A stretch of 54,522 nucleotides of DNA from Mucilaginibacter polytrichastri (GCF_001911425.1 NZ_MPPL01000001.1:77269-131790), one strand, 5' to 3'. Numbered from the stretch's first letter, positions 9,572 through 19,978 are shown. The notes: generated by a model not told the origin, from the letters alone. Program-made: numbers and translations.

Positions 9572-9949
9572 ATGATGTACAAACAGGTTTTTATGACAAT
9601 CCTTTTCTCTGTGTTTTTTGGTTTTATTTCCCGTGCACAGCAAGTTGCCATCGCCGGTAAATGGGAAACCCCCGATAAAGACATTATAGAATTTTATCCC
9701 GAGGGGCTGATGTTTACGGCCAAACAAATTAGTACGGAAACCGAAAAAGACAAAGTTAACAACAATAAGATTGTTGCTAAAGAACTTCAATCAACAGCTG
9801 CAAAGGTTTTTGAAGGAATTGTGATTGACCCGAAAGATAACAAAACGTATCACGGTAAATTTACAATTAACGATACAGGGACACAGCTGAACCTCAAAGT
9901 GAAATGGGGTTTCCTGAGTTTTAATGAAACCTGGAAACGGATCAATTGA
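9572..9949 (+). CDS. Secreted DUF2147-like protein
   Basis: This 125-residue protein has a signal peptide ending near SRAQQ. The mature part opens with IAGKWETPDKDIIEFYPEG, the hallmark opening of DUF2147 proteins, and closes with LNLKVKWGFLSFNETWKRI, matching the lipocalin-like fold of that family. I chose ATG 9572 because it starts directly at the signal peptide; upstream in-frame starts would overlap the previous gene and add a non-signal leader. A second ATG follows at once at 9575. The gene closes the efflux cluster. DUF2147 proteins have no firm biochemical role; a periplasmic lipid- or ligand-binding function is only a guess. Confidence 0.8.
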   Translation: MMYKQVFMTILFSVFFGFISRAQQVAIAGKWETPDKDIIEFYPEGLMFTAKQISTETEKDKVNNNKIVAKELQSTAAKVFEGIVIDPKDNKTYHGKFTINDTGTQLNLKVKWGFLSFNETWKRIN

Positions 9950-9980
9950 TTTCAACTCATAATTATTACAGTTATCTTTA
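9950..9980 (+). promoter_or_regulatory. Promoter-like site before the LytS kinase
   Basis: TTTC (9950-9953), exactly 19 bases, then TATCTTTA (9973-9980) matches the Bacteroidota form with one mismatch in each box. The kinase start codon is at 9990, so the leader would be very short. It may uncouple the kinase pair from the efflux genes. Confidence 0.38.
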
Positions 9981-9989
9981 TTTTAGCAC

Positions 9990-11033
9990 ATGCATAAACA
10001 CAGCTACAGGTTATACAGGCTATATGGTTACCCGGGCTTTGGGTTGGTTTTATACCTGATTCTGACGTTGATCCATCCGGATGATACTACTCTTGATAGT
10101 TATTATGGGTTGGGTGATATTATGCTGCAACTCCTGTTCAGCGTTGCTTATGCTGCCGCATTGTTTGAAACAGGCATCCTGCTCACCACAATGCTTAATA
10201 AATGGTACCCCTGGGAAAGCCGGATCATAAGCAGGTTTGGGATCCAGCTTTCCTTGCATATCATAATCATTTACATCCTATTGAGTTTGTTTTTTAAAGT
10301 TAAATTTCCGGCTTACTTTGGTTATGACGCCTTGATGATCAGGCAGACTTTTATTATAGGAATCATATTCTCTTTGCTGATTACCGCTGTTTTTGCAGCA
10401 GAATATTTTTTTTACCGTTGGAATGATGCACAACTAAAATCAATGGAGATGGAACAACTGACTACACAGGCACAGCTTGAGGCATTGAAATTACAGCTTG
10501 ACCCGCACTTCCTGTTTAACAACCTAAGCATCGTAACCGCGTTAATAGAAGACCAGCCGTCAACGGCAGTTTCCTACATCGCTAAATTGTCGTCCATTTA
10601 CCGGTATATGTTGACGAACAGGACGCAGAATGTGATAGCTTTAACGGAAGAACTAGAATTTATAAAAGCTTATTTGTATTTGTATCAGATCAGGTATGGA
10701 GATGGTATTAATGTCCGGATTGAGGATGCGAGGAAAGCCGCCCTCTTTGGTCTGCCTCCTTTGACCTTGCAATTGCTGATAGAAAATGCCATTAAACATA
10801 ATGTGTTCAGTACAGATTCGCCGTTGAATATTCATATTTACATTCCTGGCGGCAGTAAAACCATTGTTGTAGAAAATAATAAAACACCGAAACCGATACC
10901 AGAACCAAGCACAAATATGGGGCTTAAAAATATCACAGAAAGATACCGCCTCATCAACGGGCAGGAGCCTGTAATTACTAATGAAGCTCATTTTTTCAGG
11001 GTTGAGATACCACTAATTGATTTCAAGAACTAA
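9990..11033 (+). CDS. LytS-type sensor histidine kinase
   Basis: This 347-residue membrane kinase of the His_kinase/LytS class has four hydrophobic segments in the first 150 residues. A coiled linker leads to the phospho-acceptor motif LQLDPHFLFNNLS with H173, and then to an HATPase domain with the N-box IENAIKHN and the G-box MGLKNITERY. No PAS or large periplasmic domain is present, so any signal is likely sensed within the membrane. The stop lies 11 bases from the start of the response regulator, giving a classic kinase-regulator pair. It follows the efflux cluster on the same strand, 40 bases after the DUF2147 gene, with its own promoter-like motif in that gap. Confidence 0.93.
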   Translation: MHKHSYRLYRLYGYPGFGLVLYLILTLIHPDDTTLDSYYGLGDIMLQLLFSVAYAAALFETGILLTTMLNKWYPWESRIISRFGIQLSLHIIIIYILLSLFFKVKFPAYFGYDALMIRQTFIIGIIFSLLITAVFAAEYFFYRWNDAQLKSMEMEQLTTQAQLEALKLQLDPHFLFNNLSIVTALIEDQPSTAVSYIAKLSSIYRYMLTNRTQNVIALTEELEFIKAYLYLYQIRYGDGINVRIEDARKAALFGLPPLTLQLLIENAIKHNVFSTDSPLNIHIYIPGGSKTIVVENNKTPKPIPEPSTNMGLKNITERYRLINGQEPVITNEAHFFRVEIPLIDFKN

Positions 11034-11044
11034 AATAAATACTG

Positions 11045-11812
11045 ATGCCAAGTGTTTTAATTATAGAAGATGAACTTCCAAACATACAAAGGCTTGAAAA
11101 GATGCTTCATGTGCTGGGCTTAGATATTAAAGTAACAGCCAGTCTTCAAACAGTTGAGGCCAGTATTAAATGGCTGAAAACCCATGAGCAGCCGGATATT
11201 ATTTTTATGGATATCAGGTTGACCGATGGGTTAAGTTTTGAAATATTCAGCCGGGTAACCATTACAGCCCCTGTGATCTTTATTACCGCTTATGATGAGT
11301 ATGCGCTACGGGCATTTGAAGTGAACGGGGTAGATTATTTATTAAAGCCACTGGAAGCTGATAAACTGGAAAAGAGTATTCGCAAGGCAATGTCCCTTGG
11401 CTTGCAGGGAAGCGATGCCGGTATACTCCAATTGTTTAAAAGCATGCAAACTAAACAACCTATCTACCGTTCCAGGTTTTTGGTGGCCTACCGCGACAAA
11501 TATATTCTAGTTATGGCCGATGAAATAGCCTATTTTACCTCAGAAAACAAAGCTACGTTCCTGATCACATCTACTTCACAGCGCTTTATGATAGATCAAA
11601 CACTGGAGGTATTGGAAAAGGAAATGGACCCGGAAACTTTTTTCAGGATAAGCCGGCAGTTTATTGTTTCCATAAAATCAATCCATAAAATCCATCAATC
11701 TTTTAACGGGCAGCTCAAAATTGAATTGTTGCCTGCATTGGATGATAGTGTGTTAATGAGCAGGGACAAGTCAAACCAACTTAAAAAATGGTTAGATCAG
11801 TCGGCAATGTAA
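11045..11812 (+). CDS. LytTR family response regulator
   Basis: This 255-residue regulator has a receiver domain at residues 1-120 with acidic pocket IEDE, phospho-acceptor D56 in IIFMDIRL, conserved T in FITAYDEYA and K in YLLKPL. A LytTR DNA-binding domain follows at about residues 145-250 (RYRDKYILVMADEIAYFTSEN region to SRDKSNQLKKWL). It is the cognate partner of the LytS kinase directly upstream. LytTR proteins bind paired imperfect repeats upstream of targets; the efflux operon just before it is the most likely target (inference). The 3' end converges on the AraC regulator with a 63-base gap that holds no strong terminator. Confidence 0.94.
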   Translation: MPSVLIIEDELPNIQRLEKMLHVLGLDIKVTASLQTVEASIKWLKTHEQPDIIFMDIRLTDGLSFEIFSRVTITAPVIFITAYDEYALRAFEVNGVDYLLKPLEADKLEKSIRKAMSLGLQGSDAGILQLFKSMQTKQPIYRSRFLVAYRDKYILVMADEIAYFTSENKATFLITSTSQRFMIDQTLEVLEKEMDPETFFRISRQFIVSIKSIHKIHQSFNGQLKIELLPALDDSVLMSRDKSNQLKKWLDQSAM

Positions 11813-11875
11813 AAATTGTATTACCGGTATCCCACAGTTGTAATTAGGATACGGCCTATTAAAATAATTGAGCCA

Positions 11876-12862
11876 CTAGGCTACCCGCAATGTATCCTTA
11901 AAACGTTTGGGTTTCATTTGATGATATTTTTCAAACAGCCGGGCAAAATGGCTCATGTTGGTAAAGCCAACTTTGTACCCGGTTTCAGAAACATTATGGT
12001 AATGCAGCAGGTTCGCTGCTTCTTCCATCCTGGCGGCCTGGTAGTAATTGTAAATGCTATCGCCAAATATCTGGTGAAACAACTGTTTCATTTTGGTAAG
12101 GCTCATACCGGCCTTAACGGCCAGCTGGGGCAGTTGCGGCACCTTGCTTAGGTCGGCCAGCAGGTCATCCTTTATCTCGTAAATCCTTTCCGCATCTGCT
12201 TGGTTAATGGTTAAAGCTGCATTTACCGTTCTCGAAAACAGTTTGTTAAACAAAAGATAGATCAGTTCCAGGGCTTTGGTTTGATATAAGAGTTCGGCCA
12301 TTTTGGTGTGCTCGGTAATCTGGCTCATCTGCTTTAATGATTTTTCCATTTCCCTGGTCATGCCTTCATGCAGTAAAAAAGACAAGTTATCCTTTATCAT
12401 GCCTTCAATACTGTAGCCGTCGGCATCCAGCTTTAAAATTCCCAGTAAGGCTTGCCGGGTTGTACCGATCACCAAAAAATCAATTTCCTCGCCCGGAGGG
12501 ATGCTAAGTTCTGTGAAAAAATTACCGGTGCCTAATTCAACTTCGCTGCCTTTTCGTGGTGCAAAAAGCGGTTCCCGGCTAATGCCGTTGGCTTTTTTAC
12601 CAATGGTGCGGCAATCAAATTTGATGGTCAGCATATTGGTTGATGCATTGGCCTGGCGTTTTAAAATAAACTCCTGTTTAAGCACATAATGGTGCATACA
12701 TAAAAACAGGCCATTGTCCAGGTATATTTCCTGTATGTAGCCATTGCCCAGGGTTTCGGGTAGGTAAACCCTGTTATTAACCGCCTGTACATTAAAATGT
12801 GCGGCCAAGGCTGTTGCAAAATGAAAACCTTTTTCGAGCGTAAATTCAAACACTACAGGCAT
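11876..12862 (-). CDS. AraC family transcriptional regulator
   Basis: This 328-residue protein has an N-terminal domain of about 220 residues with no recognised ligand fold and a C-terminal AraC double helix-turn-helix at about residues 235-326. The second helix-turn-helix carries the family signature (ETGYKVGFTNMSHFARLFEKYH then MKPKRFK). The N-terminal part resembles the uncharacterised domain found in many Bacteroidota AraC regulators. It is encoded head-to-tail behind the cupin gene (145 bases away, same strand), so the two may be functionally linked. The regulated genes and the effector are unknown. Confidence 0.9.
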   Translation of the reverse strand: MPVVFEFTLEKGFHFATALAAHFNVQAVNNRVYLPETLGNGYIQEIYLDNGLFLCMHHYVLKQEFILKRQANASTNMLTIKFDCRTIGKKANGISREPLFAPRKGSEVELGTGNFFTELSIPPGEEIDFLVIGTTRQALLGILKLDADGYSIEGMIKDNLSFLLHEGMTREMEKSLKQMSQITEHTKMAELLYQTKALELIYLLFNKLFSRTVNAALTINQADAERIYEIKDDLLADLSKVPQLPQLAVKAGMSLTKMKQLFHQIFGDSIYNYYQAARMEEAANLLHYHNVSETGYKVGFTNMSHFARLFEKYHQMKPKRFKDTLRVA

Positions 12863-13006
12863 GCTTTTTTAATTTGATAGGCTAGTTAAGATATAGAATA
12901 TACAATGTTAGCCAAGTTAAGGCTGAATGCTCTTTTTGAGTAAGCAGCTAATATTTTGTTTTCCATTTTTTAATGATGAATGTTAACTTGTTGACTGTAC
13001 TTAGTT

Positions 13007-13507
13007 TTAGTCGAGATAATCTGGTGGAAATAATTGCTGCCCGTGCTTCTCGGCAAGTTGCTGCATCTTTTTTAGCATGTCAGCGTCGGGTTTGGTAGCA
13101 GGTAAAAAGGTTCCGGTGGCAATAGGGGTGCCCATCTCTTCAAACATTTCTTCCAGGCCCGATGGTACTACGGTGCAAAGCAAATGGGCCATTTTATCGG
13201 TTTTGTTTTTAAAACTATGTACAATGCCGCCTTTGGGTATGGTGATGAACGCACCCTTTTGAGCAATATAAACGCCGGCTTCAGATTTAACCTCCACCTC
13301 ACCTTCAACCACGTAAAAGGTTTCCTGGATATTTGGATGGGCATGCGGACCGGGGCCTCCGCCCGGCGGAACCAGCATATCTATAGTTGCAAATTCTCCA
13401 CCGGTTTCTTTACCCGATATGAGGATGCGGTAGTTATTGCCTACCATCGACAGGCTTTCTCCATCTTGAGCCCCGATAGTGATCGGAGCTGGTTTTGTGT
13501 TTTTCAT
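13007..13507 (-). CDS. Cupin domain protein
   Basis: This 166-residue protein has a single conserved cupin barrel. Motif 1 is PGPHAHPNIQETFYVVEGE, giving the metal ligands H, H and E, and motif 2 is IPKGGIVHSFKN, giving the last histidine. The C-terminal tail (about residues 120-166) is helical and Lys-rich. No signal peptide is seen, so it is cytoplasmic. Cupins of this size include quercetinase-like dioxygenases, isomerases and simple binding proteins, and the sequence does not decide between them. The next gene on the same strand is the AraC regulator. Confidence 0.85.
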   Translation of the reverse strand: MKNTKPAPITIGAQDGESLSMVGNNYRILISGKETGGEFATIDMLVPPGGGPGPHAHPNIQETFYVVEGEVEVKSEAGVYIAQKGAFITIPKGGIVHSFKNKTDKMAHLLCTVVPSGLEEMFEEMGTPIATGTFLPATKPDADMLKKMQQLAEKHGQQLFPPDYLD

Positions 13508-13775
13508 CGGTTTAATTTATAAGTCTAAGTTCGGTTTATGCTTATGAAGAAAATAACCTGATAAGGCAGAATAATAGTCTGATTGGACATAATTTAAGGT
13601 GGGCATTTTGCTGTTAATCAAACTTATATCCCAAATTAATTAGCCGAATATTAATGTTCGTAACATTTAAAGCGCTAATAACGTATTTACACAAATAGCA
13701 ACAGTGGTAATGGATAATTATGTTTATAATTTATCTATTTTTATAGTGTGCTACACATCTCTCTGAAACACTAAA

Positions 13776-16700
13776 ATGACTAATCACAATATTTCGACAT
13801 ACTACCAGCGCGCCCCGACTGTTTTTAAAAAGTATGCTTTGTTGCTATTGTTTTTGGTGCCGTTGCTGTCTCGTGCACAAATTTCTGATGTAAGGTTTAG
13901 GCACATTAGTAGTGAGCAAGGCCTTTCTAATAGCACTGTTACCTGCATTTTTCAGGATAGCAGAGGCTTTATGTGGTTTGGCACACGCGATGGCTTAAAT
14001 AAGTATGACGGTGTGCGGGTAATAGTTTACAAAAACGACCCTAAGAATAAAGCCAGTATCAGCGATAATTTAATTAATTGTATTTATGAAGATGCCCGCC
14101 ATAGGCTTTGGATTGGTACACCCTATAGTTTAAACAGGTTTGACCCTGTTACCAACTCTTTTACCAAATTAAATGTACCAACCAGAGACGGTGTAACAGC
14201 CATAAGCGGGTACGACAGTAACCATATATGGATTGGTACATTGGGCGGCGGGATAGGCCTGGTGGATACCCGCACCGGGCAAATACGCCATTTTAAGCAC
14301 CAACGGGGCAACAAAACAAGCCTGAGCAGCGATAGTATAAATTGTTTTTACCAGGACAGCCACAAAAACCTGTGGGTAGGCACCCAAAACGGGTTGAATA
14401 TTTTAGATGGCCAAAAGCAAACATTTAAGCCGTACCCTATTGGTGGCTTGGGTAATAACAGTAACATAGTAAGCATAGCAGGCGACCATAAAAATAATTT
14501 GTGGTTAGGCATTAACGGCACCGGCGCCGGAGTGTTTGACCTGGTAAATAAGCAGATAAAACTGTTTACCCATAATGATAACGATGCCGGTAGTTTATCT
14601 GGTAACCTTGTTTTAGAGGTTGTGGTTGATAAAAAGGACAACGTATGGATAGGTACAGTTAACCAGGGCATGAACCTGCTTAACCGCGCAAATAATACTT
14701 TCTACAAATATCGCCCAAGGCCAGATAATACAGGCAGTTTATCAAACATGACGGTTTCTGCTATATGCCAGGATAACCAGGGCGACCTATGGATAGGTAC
14801 ACACCGGGGTGGCGTTAACCTGTACACAGCAGAGTTTGATAAATTTAAGCTTTACAGGCAAGGGCTGGATGCAACTACTTTAAGCTATAATGATGTTAAA
14901 GCATTTTTTGAAGATAGCAAGGGTAATTTGTGGATAGGTACTGATGGCGGCGGCCTTAATCTTTTTGATCGTGAAACAAACCTGTTTAAACGATATAGAT
15001 ATTCACCGGCAAATGCAGCGAGCTTATCTGGAGACGCCGTGCAGGATATAGCTCAGGATGCAGCGGGCAATTTGTGGGTAGGAACCTGGGGTGCGGGCAT
15101 TAACCTCATGGATCCTAAAACCGGGAGGTTTATCAGGTTTAGGGCCAACCGCTTAGATACGAATGCAATCAGCTCAGACTTTTTGCAAAAGATGTACCTG
15201 GATAGCAAAGGTAATTTCTGGGTGGCCACTTATTATGGCGGCCTCAATTTATTAAACCCCAAAACACACCGGTTTAAGCGTATAACCACTGCGCCCGATG
15301 GCAAAACAAAGTTTATAGGAAACAATGTAGTTTCTATTAATGAAGATGAAGACAATAATGTTTGGTTTGGCACCGATGATGGCGGCCTTAATTGCTATAA
15401 TTTAAACACCCAGCGTTTTGCGCATTATTTTAATAAAGAAAAAAAGCAAACAGATTCGCGCGTCATCTTTACAGATAGTAAAGGCCGGGTTTGGCTGGGC
15501 ATGGCCGGGTTGTACCTGCTGGATAAGCAACATCATAAATTTAAGCTTTTTACCAAAAAAGCAGGGCTTTGTGCCGACTTTATTAAAGGCATTACAGAAG
15601 ACGAGCAACATGATCTTTGGATTTCAACCGCTAATGGTATTACGCGGCTTAATACACAAACCGGCGATTGCAAGCAGTTTAATACTTACGACGGCTTACA
15701 GGGTATAGAGTTTGAAGCAAACTCGTACCTTAAAACCCGTAATGGCGAAATGTTTTTTGGCGGCGTAAAAGGGTTCAACCGTTTTTATCCTAACGAAATT
15801 AAGATCAACACTTTTGTTCCGCCGGTGTATATTACCGATTTTCAGGTGCTCAACAAAACGATAGTGCCCGGCAATAAAGACTCCTTGTTGAAAACCGATA
15901 TCAGCTATACACACAAAATATTGCTGAACTACAAACAAGCCTCAGTTGCCTTCAATTTTATTGCACTCAGCTATATCATCAGCCATAATAATGAATACAA
16001 ATACCAGCTGGTAGGCCTTGATTCTGGCTGGGTTAAAGGAGGGGTAGAAAGAAAGGCAAGTTATACCAACCTCGATCCAGGTACTTATACTTTCCATGTA
16101 AAGGCCTCTAATAATGATGGCATATGGAATGAGGTTGGCGCATCGGTAACCATTGTTATTACGCCGCCCTTTTGGGCCACGTGGTGGTTCAGGCTGCTGA
16201 TATTACTCATTATTGGCGCAATTGTTTACAGCATATACCATTACAGGCTTAGTGCCATTGAAAAGCAAAAGGCCGAATTGAAGAAACAGGTAGCAGCGCG
16301 TACACAGGAGGTAATGCTTAAGGCCGATGAACTTGAGGCAAAATCAGACGAGTTACAATTACTTAATGAGGAGCTGCAGGTACAGTCGGAAGAGTTGCTG
16401 TCGCAATCGGAAGAATTAATAGCGCAGGCCGAAAACATGCACGAGCTTAATAATGCGCTTGTTGATCAAAAGCAACAAGAGCGGCAGGCGCGTGAGGAAG
16501 CAGAGAAAGCCAACCAGGCTAAAAGCATATTCCTGGCCACCATGAGTCACGAGATCAGAACGCCGATGAATGGGGTAATTGGTATGGCATCCCTACTGTC
16601 TGAAACCGAATTAAGCGAGGAGCAGCGGGAGTATACCGATACTATTATTAACAGCGGCGAAAACCTGCTTACTGTAATTAATGATATTCTCGATTTTTCG

Positions 16701-18038
16701 AAGATCGAATCTGGCAACATGGATATTGAGCACGAAGATTTCGACCTACGCAGTACGGTAGAAGAGGTGATGGATATTTTTGCACAAAAAGCGGCCCAGC
16801 AAAAAATAGACCTTATTTACCACTTGGACGAGGATGTGCCTATGCATATTGTGGGTGATAGTTTGCGGGTTAAACAAGTACTTATTAACCTCATTAATAA
16901 CGCGCTGAAGTTTACCCAAAAGGGTGAGATTTTTATTAAAGCATATATTTATAAACGGGTTGGCGAAGCAGTAGAAATTGCTTTTAGTGTAAAGGATACC
17001 GGTATTGGCATCCCCAAAGAAAAGATCTCCAAGCTATTTAAGGCGTTTTCGCAGGTCGATTCATCTACAACCCGTAAGTATGGCGGCACAGGCCTGGGCC
17101 TGGTTATTTGCGAAAGGCTGGTACATTTAATGGGGGGCGAAATTTGGGCGCTTAGTAAATTTGGAGAGGGGTCTGAGTTTAGCTTTACTATTACAACAAC
17201 CCGCAGCAAAACCCCGGTAACCACACCATTAATCTGCGATTTAAGCACACTAAGAGGCTTGCGCGTACTAATTGTAGATGACAATAATACCAACCTGTTT
17301 ATCTTAAAAACCCAGCTCGAAAACTGGAAGCTCGACCCGGTTACTGCCGTATCTGCCGAGGATGCCCTGCAGCAATTGGCCGGCGATAGCAGCTTTAAAT
17401 TACTAATTACGGATATGGAAATGCCGTTGGTGGATGGTGTTGGTTTGGCTAAAGAAGTAAAAGTAAAATACCCTGGTTTACCTATTGTGATGCTAAGCTC
17501 CATTGGTGATGAAACCAAAAGTAAGTTTCCCGGTATATTCTCTTCCATATTGGTAAAGCCGGTTAAGCTGCATCATTTATGCCAGAGTATCAGCAGGGCA
17601 TTTAATCAAAACCAGGTTGCGGATCTGGAGGTGAAAACGCCTAATATCTTGTCGGCTAATTTTGCACTGGAACACCCGCTGCGCATTCTGATAGCAGAAG
17701 ATAATCCGATTAATCAAAAACTGATAGAGCGGGTATTAGCCAAGCTGGGCTTTAAGCCCGATATGGTGCAAAATGGCGTAGAGGTGCTGGAGCAATTGAA
17801 ACAGCATACGTATGATATGATTTTGATGGACATACAAATGCCCGAAATGGATGGCTTGGAAACCACCGGGCACATCCGCAGGTTACCCGGCAAACAGCCT
17901 TATATAGTAGCCATGACGGCCAATGCCATGGCCGAAGACAGGGAGATTTGTATGCGTGCCGGTATGGATGACTATATTTCTAAACCCATGAAACTCGAAG
18001 ACCTGGTAAATATTCTGAAGAAAAATATCCTGGCCTGA
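13776..18038 (+). CDS. Propeller-type hybrid histidine kinase with two receiver domains
   Basis: This 1420-residue one-protein signalling system starts with a signal-anchor ([14 protein letters not shown]). A long periplasmic sensor follows, made of about a dozen Reg_prop repeats (recurrent LWIGT and GGLN, about residues 40-690) in two beta-propellers, then a Y_Y_Y domain (about 715-790), a TM segment (about 803-825) and a long Glu/Gln-rich coiled coil. The cytoplasmic part has HisKA with H925 in [12 protein letters not shown], an HATPase domain, and two receivers with D1213 (ITDMEMP) and D1352 (LMDIQMP). Related Bacteroidota hybrid systems often sense glycans and end in an AraC helix-turn-helix; here the chain stops after receiver two, so no DNA-binding output is attached and a separate partner is needed. 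A strong terminator follows. Confidence 0.95.
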   Translation: MTNHNISTYYQRAPTVFKKYALLLLFLVPLLSRAQISDVRFRHISSEQGLSNSTVTCIFQDSRGFMWFGTRDGLNKYDGVRVIVYKNDPKNKASISDNLINCIYEDARHRLWIGTPYSLNRFDPVTNSFTKLNVPTRDGVTAISGYDSNHIWIGTLGGGIGLVDTRTGQIRHFKHQRGNKTSLSSDSINCFYQDSHKNLWVGTQNGLNILDGQKQTFKPYPIGGLGNNSNIVSIAGDHKNNLWLGINGTGAGVFDLVNKQIKLFTHNDNDAGSLSGNLVLEVVVDKKDNVWIGTVNQGMNLLNRANNTFYKYRPRPDNTGSLSNMTVSAICQDNQGDLWIGTHRGGVNLYTAEFDKFKLYRQGLDATTLSYNDVKAFFEDSKGNLWIGTDGGGLNLFDRETNLFKRYRYSPANAASLSGDAVQDIAQDAAGNLWVGTWGAGINLMDPKTGRFIRFRANRLDTNAISSDFLQKMYLDSKGNFWVATYYGGLNLLNPKTHRFKRITTAPDGKTKFIGNNVVSINEDEDNNVWFGTDDGGLNCYNLNTQRFAHYFNKEKKQTDSRVIFTDSKGRVWLGMAGLYLLDKQHHKFKLFTKKAGLCADFIKGITEDEQHDLWISTANGITRLNTQTGDCKQFNTYDGLQGIEFEANSYLKTRNGEMFFGGVKGFNRFYPNEIKINTFVPPVYITDFQVLNKTIVPGNKDSLLKTDISYTHKILLNYKQASVAFNFIALSYIISHNNEYKYQLVGLDSGWVKGGVERKASYTNLDPGTYTFHVKASNNDGIWNEVGASVTIVITPPFWATWWFRLLILLIIGAIVYSIYHYRLSAIEKQKAELKKQVAARTQEVMLKADELEAKSDELQLLNEELQVQSEELLSQSEELIAQAENMHELNNALVDQKQQERQAREEAEKANQAKSIFLATMSHEIRTPMNGVIGMASLLSETELSEEQREYTDTIINSGENLLTVINDILDFSKIESGNMDIEHEDFDLRSTVEEVMDIFAQKAAQQKIDLIYHLDEDVPMHIVGDSLRVKQVLINLINNALKFTQKGEIFIKAYIYKRVGEAVEIAFSVKDTGIGIPKEKISKLFKAFSQVDSSTTRKYGGTGLGLVICERLVHLMGGEIWALSKFGEGSEFSFTITTTRSKTPVTTPLICDLSTLRGLRVLIVDDNNTNLFILKTQLENWKLDPVTAVSAEDALQQLAGDSSFKLLITDMEMPLVDGVGLAKEVKVKYPGLPIVMLSSIGDETKSKFPGIFSSILVKPVKLHHLCQSISRAFNQNQVADLEVKTPNILSANFALEHPLRILIAEDNPINQKLIERVLAKLGFKPDMVQNGVEVLEQLKQHTYDMILMDIQMPEMDGLETTGHIRRLPGKQPYIVAMTANAMAEDREICMRAGMDDYISKPMKLEDLVNILKKNILA

Positions 18039-18060
18039 TAGCCAGATTTACATAAAAAAA

Positions 18061-18093
18061 TCCTGCTAGGTTATCGCTAGCAGGGATTTTTTT
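18061..18093 (+). terminator. Rho-independent terminator after the hybrid kinase
   Basis: Arms CCTGCTAG (18062-18069) and CTAGCAGG (18077-18084) pair perfectly around a 7-base loop and are followed by a run of seven T. It sits 22 bases after the hybrid kinase stop. A run of A before the hairpin means it could also work in the other direction. Confidence 0.9.
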
Positions 18094-18215
18094 GAGTTGA
18101 AACTTTTCTTGTTTCAAATGTTTTGCGCTGGCAACCTCTTTGCACTGTTGATCGTATTTTTATAAAGCAATACATTGTTGTATTATTTAGCCATGATCAA
18201 ATAAAAATTAATCCC

Positions 18216-18737
18216 ATGAAAAAAATAATTTATCCTGCATTGGTTGCAGTTGTTATCAGCCTGTCGGCTTTTGCCTATTTTGTGAGCGACTGGAAAGTAA
18301 AAGGTGATGCCTCTGTAAAATTTACAAGCAGCAGGATCAATGGCTCTTTCGAGGGCTTAAAAGCTGATATTCAGTTTGATAAAAACCAGCCTGAGCAGGG
18401 AAAAATATCAGCCACCATTGATGCAAGCAGCATAGGCACAGGCTTTTTTCTTAAAACCAGCCACGCCAAAGATGCCTTGGGTACCGATAAATACCCAACC
18501 ATTAAATTTGTATCCACTTCGGTAGCTAAAGATGGTAGTGGCTATGTAGCCAAGGGCAACCTCACCATGAAAGGGGCCACCAGGCCGGCCTCCATCCATT
18601 TTACTTTTGACGAGAAAGGTAACGAGGGTACATTTAAAGGCGAGTTTAAAGTAGTACCCAAAGACTATGGTATTGACCGCAACGGAACACCCGATTTGGT
18701 TACGATTAGCCTGGTTGTACCCGTTGCTAAGTCGTAA
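18216..18737 (+). CDS. YceI family protein
   Basis: This 173-residue protein has a signal peptide (KKIIYPALVAVVISLSAFA) and a YceI-like lipocalin barrel. WKVKGDASVKFTSSRINGSFEGLKADIQFD opens the fold, followed by KYPTIKFVST, the YVAKGNLTMKGATRP strand typical of the family, and a YGIDRNGTP turn. YceI proteins bind long polyprenyl or isoprenoid-like lipids in the periplasm; the ligand here is unknown. I start at ATG 18216 because earlier in-frame starts only add a non-signal leader. It is a single-gene unit between two strong terminators. Confidence 0.92.
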   Translation: MKKIIYPALVAVVISLSAFAYFVSDWKVKGDASVKFTSSRINGSFEGLKADIQFDKNQPEQGKISATIDASSIGTGFFLKTSHAKDALGTDKYPTIKFVSTSVAKDGSGYVAKGNLTMKGATRPASIHFTFDEKGNEGTFKGEFKVVPKDYGIDRNGTPDLVTISLVVPVAKS

Positions 18738-18768
18738 TTTCATATTACTTAAATGAGTAAGAGAAAAA

Positions 18769-18811
18769 CGATCAAAACCGGCGATAAATTGCCGGTTTTG
18801 ATCGTTTTTTT
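18769..18811. terminator. Bidirectional terminator between YceI and the hydrolase
   Basis: A perfect 14-bp stem (18769-18782 with 18791-18804, core ATCAAAACCGGC/GCCGGTTTTGAT) encloses an 8-base loop. T-rich sequence follows on the plus strand and A-rich sequence (GAGAAAAA) precedes it, so it can serve both convergent genes. It touches the hydrolase stop codon. Confidence 0.93.
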
Positions 18812-19742
18812 ACTTCATTAAGAAGAAATTTAGTAAGCCTTGCTGTACTTGTGCAGTTTGCTCCTGCACCAGCCAATGGCCCGAACCTTTAATGATAATT
18901 TCTTTCACATCGGTAGCTACCAACCGGCAATGCGCAGCCAGGTATGGCCCCGAAGAGTGCTCGGCACCCATGGCCAGTAAAGGCATCGGCAACTTTTTTT
19001 TCATCAGCTCTACATTGTCTTTGGCATCTTGCGGAAAATTAGCGAACCAGTTAAAGCTACCGGTAGTTGCGCCGGGCACCGAGTAGGCCCGGATAAACTC
19101 ATTAGTTTCGGCTTGGGTAAATGGTTTTTTAACATAGCCTACCACCGGCCAAAAGTTTGTTAAGAATAGTCCGGCTTTACCCGCAACAATTTCGCCTGAG
19201 TGTGGCATCCCAAAAAAGCCGAACCACCAGGCCTGGGCGCGTACCTGGCTCCAAACGGGCTCTATGCCCGGCAACAATGCATCAAGCAAAGCCACCTTTT
19301 TCACATCGGCCGGGAACTGTGCGGCATAGGCGTAGGCTACCATAAGGCCAATATCGTGCCCAACCAGGTTAATGTTTTTGTAGCCCAGCTTTTTCATCAG
19401 CTCGTGCAGATCAACAGCCATGGTTTTCTTGTCGTAACCGCCGGCAGGTTTGCCGGATTCGCCTACCCCACGCAGATCTGGGGCTATAATGGTAAAATGT
19501 TTGGATAGCTCGGGCATCAGGCGGTTCCACATGTACCAGTTTTGGCCGAAACCATGTACCAGCAGCAGAGGCTCGCCTTTGCCACCCGTTACGTAATGTA
19601 TTTTAACGCCGTTTACCGTAGCATATTGGTGCGTAAAGCCTGCAGGAGCTGAGGCTGGTTTAACAACCGCCGCCATTACTGCTGACCAGCTGATGATTGA
19701 AATAAATAGTGCCGTGTTTAAGATCTTGATTAAGGTTTTCAT
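18810..19742 (-). CDS. Secreted Cif-like epoxide hydrolase homologue (alpha/beta hydrolase)
   Basis: This 310-residue alpha/beta hydrolase has a signal peptide (about residues 1-25, ending near MAAVV), so it acts in the periplasm or outside. The core motifs match the Asp-nucleophile branch: oxyanion loop HGFGQNWYMW (63-72), PDLRGVGES (88-96), nucleophile elbow VGHDIG with D130, a candidate acid D154, and H289 in GSGHWL. Spacing and motifs closely resemble Pseudomonas aeruginosa Cif, a secreted epoxide hydrolase. Y220 aligns with one of the ring-opening residues (Cif Y239), but the other (Cif H177) aligns with W173, which may change substrate use. A dehalogenase is the main alternative. Single gene with a shared terminator. 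Confidence 0.87.
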   Translation of the reverse strand: MKTLIKILNTALFISIISWSAVMAAVVKPASAPAGFTHQYATVNGVKIHYVTGGKGEPLLLVHGFGQNWYMWNRLMPELSKHFTIIAPDLRGVGESGKPAGGYDKKTMAVDLHELMKKLGYKNINLVGHDIGLMVAYAYAAQFPADVKKVALLDALLPGIEPVWSQVRAQAWWFGFFGMPHSGEIVAGKAGLFLTNFWPVVGYVKKPFTQAETNEFIRAYSVPGATTGSFNWFANFPQDAKDNVELMKKKLPMPLLAMGAEHSSGPYLAAHCRLVATDVKEIIIKGSGHWLVQEQTAQVQQGLLNFFLMK

Positions 19743-19978
19743 TGTTTTAATATTTATAGTGATGATAGAGAAATGAATGTTTTACTACATGGTTTATCTT
19801 ATCAATACAATACTTATGCCTTGTATTCAAGTATCTGTTTATTAGTGTTTTACATAAAATAAGCAAAATGTTAAGTGCTATATATCGTATTTACAGAAAG
19901 CAGGGAGACGAAATAAAGGTGCCGTGCAGGCCAATGAAAAAACGGGTGAATCTTTAAATCTACCCGCCTAATATCAGC

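Noticed and set aside
11816..12151. Plus-strand frame opposite the AraC gene
   Set aside because: It covers the conserved AraC helix-turn-helix in antisense; no independent support.
16949..17548. 199-codon antisense frame within the hybrid kinase
   Set aside because: It lies over the HATPase and receiver domains, which explain the sequence.
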